A stretch of DNA of 64,000 nucleotides, from NCBI RefSeq assembly GCF_014359565.1, contig NZ_JACIZD010000007.1, positions 48,723 to 112,722 on the forward strand, written 5' to 3'. The translations under genes and the position numbers were made by a program. How positions within the stretch are numbered: the first letter of the stretch is position 1; each line of letters opens with the position of its first letter. Positions 61,966-64,000 of the stretch are shown here, in pieces. The notes under the pieces are model-generated. The model had not been told where the DNA came from. It was given only the letters and a program-made list of their open reading frames with translations, and ran no database searches. Source of the stretch: Immundisolibacter sp. Its GTDB lineage: Bacteria; Pseudomonadota; Gammaproteobacteria; Immundisolibacterales; Immundisolibacteraceae.

Positions 61966-63138
61966 ATGACCGCGCCGCAAGCTGCGATACCCGATCCGTC
62001 CGACATGCAGCCTCCCGATGTCCACGTCTGCCTGGTCTCCGACCAGGCTGCCGCCAACCTGTTGCCGGCGCTCGATCCGACGCTCAAGCCGCAGGCGGTG
62101 GTGCTCTTGGTCAGCAGCAAGATGCAACGGCGCGCGGACGATCTGGACGCCGTGCTGCGCGAGACCGGCGTGCGCACCAGCCGGCGCGAGCTGCCCAACG
62201 AGCACGATCCCGCTGCCCTCGAAGCCGTCCTGCTGGAGGTGGCGAGCGATCACGAGGGCCGGTCCGTAGCCCTCAACGTCACCGGCGGCACCAAGCTCAT
62301 GGCCCTGGCGGCGCAGTCGGTGGCCACCGCAGCCAACTGGGCGGTGTTCTACGTGGACGCCGACACCGACGAGGTCATCTGGCTGGCGCCCAAAGCCGGC
62401 CGGCAGCGGCTTTCGCAGCAATTGCGCCTGCGCCACTACCTGCGCGGCTATGGCTTCACGCTGCCCGAGGGCACGCCTCGACCTCCCAATGAGCGCGGTT
62501 ACGATGAGCTGCTGCGCACCCTAGTGACGCAGGCCGGCAACCAGGCGCTGCCGCTCGCGCAACTGAACTGGATCGCCCAGCAAGCCGAGGACAAACGCCG
62601 GCTGCAGGTGCAGCTGACCGAAGAGCAGGCCGACAGCCGGGCGCTGGAGGCGCTGCTGCGCGATTTCGAAAAAGCTGGCGCGCTGCGCGTGGAGGCGCGC
62701 ACGCTCACCTTCGCCAGCGAGGTGGCGCGCGACTTCGTCAAGGGCGGCTGGCTGGAGCGCCACGTGTTCCAGACGCTGGCCGGGCTCAAGGCCGAGCTCG
62801 GGGTGCGCGATGACGCGCTGAACCTGCAGGTGGAAGATGCCGATGCCGTCAGGAACGAGCTCGACATCGCCTTTCTGGCCCGCAACCGCCTGTTCGTCAT
62901 CGAATGCAAGACCGGGCGCATGGACAGCCCCCAGGCACCCAAGGCCAACGACGCCCTGTTCAAACTCGCCGAGAACTGCCGCCGCATCGGGGGTCTCGGC
63001 ACGCGCGGCATGCTGGTCAGTTATCGGCCGCTGGGCGATGCGGAGCGCCGCCTGGCCAAGGCGCTCAACATCGCGGTGGTCGCCGCTACGGAACTGGCGC
63101 AACTGCGGGATGCCATCGGCAAGTGGGTGCGGCGCTGA
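61966..63138 (+). CDS. CARF - PD-(D/E)XK nuclease of the Card1/Can2 (DUF1887) type
   Basis: 390 residues; GGGAGG 8 nt upstream sets the start. CARF domain about residues 18-145 with the ligand loop LNVTGGTKLMALAAQSVA (103-120). After a linker, a nuclease domain has WLERHVF (Glu264), NELDIAFLARNRL (Asp300) and FVIECKTG (Glu313, Lys315), the complete PD-(D/E)XK set. Characterised relatives are activated by cA4 and degrade single-stranded DNA/RNA or nick DNA. Tightly linked to the NE0113 gene. Confidence 0.87.
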   Translation: MTAPQAAIPDPSDMQPPDVHVCLVSDQAAANLLPALDPTLKPQAVVLLVSSKMQRRADDLDAVLRETGVRTSRRELPNEHDPAALEAVLLEVASDHEGRSVALNVTGGTKLMALAAQSVATAANWAVFYVDADTDEVIWLAPKAGRQRLSQQLRLRHYLRGYGFTLPEGTPRPPNERGYDELLRTLVTQAGNQALPLAQLNWIAQQAEDKRRLQVQLTEEQADSRALEALLRDFEKAGALRVEARTLTFASEVARDFVKGGWLERHVFQTLAGLKAELGVRDDALNLQVEDADAVRNELDIAFLARNRLFVIECKTGRMDSPQAPKANDALFKLAENCRRIGGLGTRGMLVSYRPLGDAERRLAKALNIAVVAATELAQLRDAIGKWVRR

Positions 63139-63215
63139 TGCGGCGCCAAGCTTGCGAAATCCGCCCATAACAACCCAATCGTGCATCATTGCCGCCACCA
63201 TTACCGGACACGGGC

Positions 63216-63824
63216 ATGAAACGACTCGAATACCAACTGCGCTTTCTCACCCCGGCCTTTCTCGGCGATGGCGAGCAAAGTGCCCGCTGGCGCACGCCGC
63301 CGCTCAAGCACCTGCTGCGCGAGTGGTGGCGCGTGGTCTGGGCCGCGGAGCACGGTTTTCCGAATGGCGATTCCGCGGTGCAGCAAATGCGCCACGAGGA
63401 AGGCCTGCTGTTTGGGCATGCGTGGCTGGAAGATGACACCTGGGAGCGCAATGGCCGACAGGTCGCGACCGCGGCGCGCAAGAGTCTCGTGCGACTGCGG
63501 CTGGATTCGTGGGGTTCCGGAAAGCTAAAAAGCTGGCAGGATCTGGAGCAAGGAACGATTTACCATCCCGAGTTGCAAAGAACGCGTTACAAGGTCGGTC
63601 CGCACGCTTACCTGGGTTATGGTCCGCTCGATGGCCGCGGTAACACCAAGCTCAGCGAAAAGGCCAATGCTGCCATCCAGGCAAACGAATCCGCCACCTT
63701 CGCCATCGCCTTTCCGGCCACGCACCCGCAGCCTGAACTGAAGGAGCTGATCGAGGCCAACGCCCCACGCATCGAACGTGCGCTGTGGCTTATGAACCGC
63801 TACGGCACGCTAGGGAAACGCTGA
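63216..63824 (+). pseudogene. cmr1: Cmr1-like RAMP protein truncated by an IS5-family insertion
   Basis: 202 codons remain. LEYQLRFLTPAFLGDGEQSA then PPLKHLLREWWRVVWAAEHG is the Cmr1 N-terminal RAMP pattern (LTPxFLGG ... SLRGLLRFWWR). Intact Cmr1 has two RAMP domains and more residues. The reading frame ends in TGA (63822) supplied by the insertion sequence, and the last codons (GKR) are IS DNA. The rest of cmr1 probably resumes beyond the IS, outside the window. Cmr1 is the crRNA/target-capture subunit of type III-B complexes. Confidence 0.8.
63810..63813. other. CTAG target site of the insertion
   Basis: CTAG sits exactly at the junction between Cmr1-like coding sequence and IS-like DNA. 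IS5-group elements commonly insert at YTAR/CTAG and duplicate 4 bp; the second copy would lie beyond the window. Confidence 0.5.
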
Positions 63825-64000
63825 TTTATTCCCACGTCTAGGTGGCATGAGACCTTGGTCCTGAGACAATGCGGCCTGGTCCGCAGCGGGGGTGAGCAGA
63901 CGTCATGCAAACGAGCTTTTCCGATCTCGAGTACGCCGGCAAGAAGAAGCAGACGCGCCGCGAGCGCTTCCTGGCGCAGCTGGAGGCGGTGACGCCGTGG
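63814..64000 (+). mobile_element. IS5-family insertion sequence (left end, partial)
   Basis: Begins after the CTAG with GGAAACGCTGATTTATTCCC as the presumed left terminal inverted repeat and runs off the window. A transposase gene starts 91 bp in. The sequence from here differs sharply from the preceding RAMP gene. Confidence 0.75.
63905..64000 (+). CDS. IS5-family transposase (partial, N-terminal 32 codons)
   Basis: The window ends inside this gene. MQTSFSDLEYAGKKKQTRRE and RFLAQLEAVTPW match the N terminus of IS5-type DDE transposases (DUF772 region; compare E. coli IS5 '[20 protein letters not shown]'). The catalytic DDE residues lie beyond the window. The element is oriented with the disrupted cas gene. 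Confidence 0.82.
   Translation, partial: MQTSFSDLEYAGKKKQTRRERFLAQLEAVTPW

Noticed and set aside
59624..63155. CAAGCTTGC as a strictly cas-specific operator
   Set aside because: Similar sequence also occurs upstream of the GlcG-like gene near 14299, and AAGCTT occurs inside genes (for example in the Anbu and DapA-like genes), so specificity is unproven.
59549..63215. CRISPR array in the gaps of the cas locus
   Set aside because: No repeat-spacer periodicity; only the short CAAGCTTGC palindrome recurs.
1..64000. tRNA or rRNA genes
   Set aside because: No convincing T-loop/acceptor pairing or rRNA signature was found on either strand by eye.

Overview
This 64 kb window is a piece of a high-GC (roughly two-thirds G+C) proteobacterial chromosome. 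Gene order points to a gammaproteobacterium outside the enteric group. The cues are ponA/pilMNOPQ/aroK/aroB, yceD-rpmF-plsX-fabHDG-acpP-fabF-mltG-tmk-holB-pilZ-tatD, the divergent rluC/rne pair, and lpxK-ycaR-kdsB. The genus cannot be fixed from sequence alone; an Immundisolibacter- or Chromatiales-like lineage is only a guess. Coding density is very high and many genes overlap by ATGA/TGATG junctions. I see no tRNA, rRNA or CRISPR array.

Layout. 1-3.9 kb: nitrogen control (glnG partial, glnL, a DUF4124 protein, glnA with a sigma-54 promoter and an NtrC site). 3.9-14.3 kb: bifunctional penicillin-binding protein 1A, divergent from the type IV pilus alignment/secretin operon pilMNOPQ, which runs on into aroK, aroB and a dNTPase. 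14.3-24.4 kb: mixed metabolic genes: a heme-binding-like protein with a Lys/Ala tail, a YciI-like protein, a Cys-less thiolase with a DUF35 partner and a Ca2+-type P-ATPase, an old-yellow-enzyme relative, a methyltransferase, class I aldolase, hemH and ubiG. 24.4-34.3 kb (minus): the fatty-acid/phospholipid and cell-envelope superoperon, with tmk, holB and pilZ. 34.4-43.5 kb: maf, sppA, rluC, RNase E, YajQ, a RIO kinase and glgX. 43.5-55 kb: a YgjP-type metalloprotease, an RND efflux pair, a LOG protein, an unknown gene with a probable broken 3' end, a GNAT, a NodT-type outer-membrane factor and an amino-acid permease. 55-58.5 kb: an Anbu (ancestral proteasome-like) peptidase, repeat-rich spacers, kdsB-ycaR-lpxK and a DOPA-dioxygenase-like protein. 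58.6-59.5 kb: a DapA-superfamily enzyme.

59.7-64 kb: the start of a type III CRISPR-Cas locus: Cas6, a CARF protein of the NE0113 family, a CARF-PD-(D/E)XK nuclease of the Card1/Can2 type, and a Cmr1-like RAMP gene cut after about 200 codons by an IS5-family insertion sequence that runs off the window end. This is the most unusual region. It looks like a cyclic-oligoadenylate signalling module whose interference complex may be disabled in this strain, although the remaining cas genes lie outside the window.
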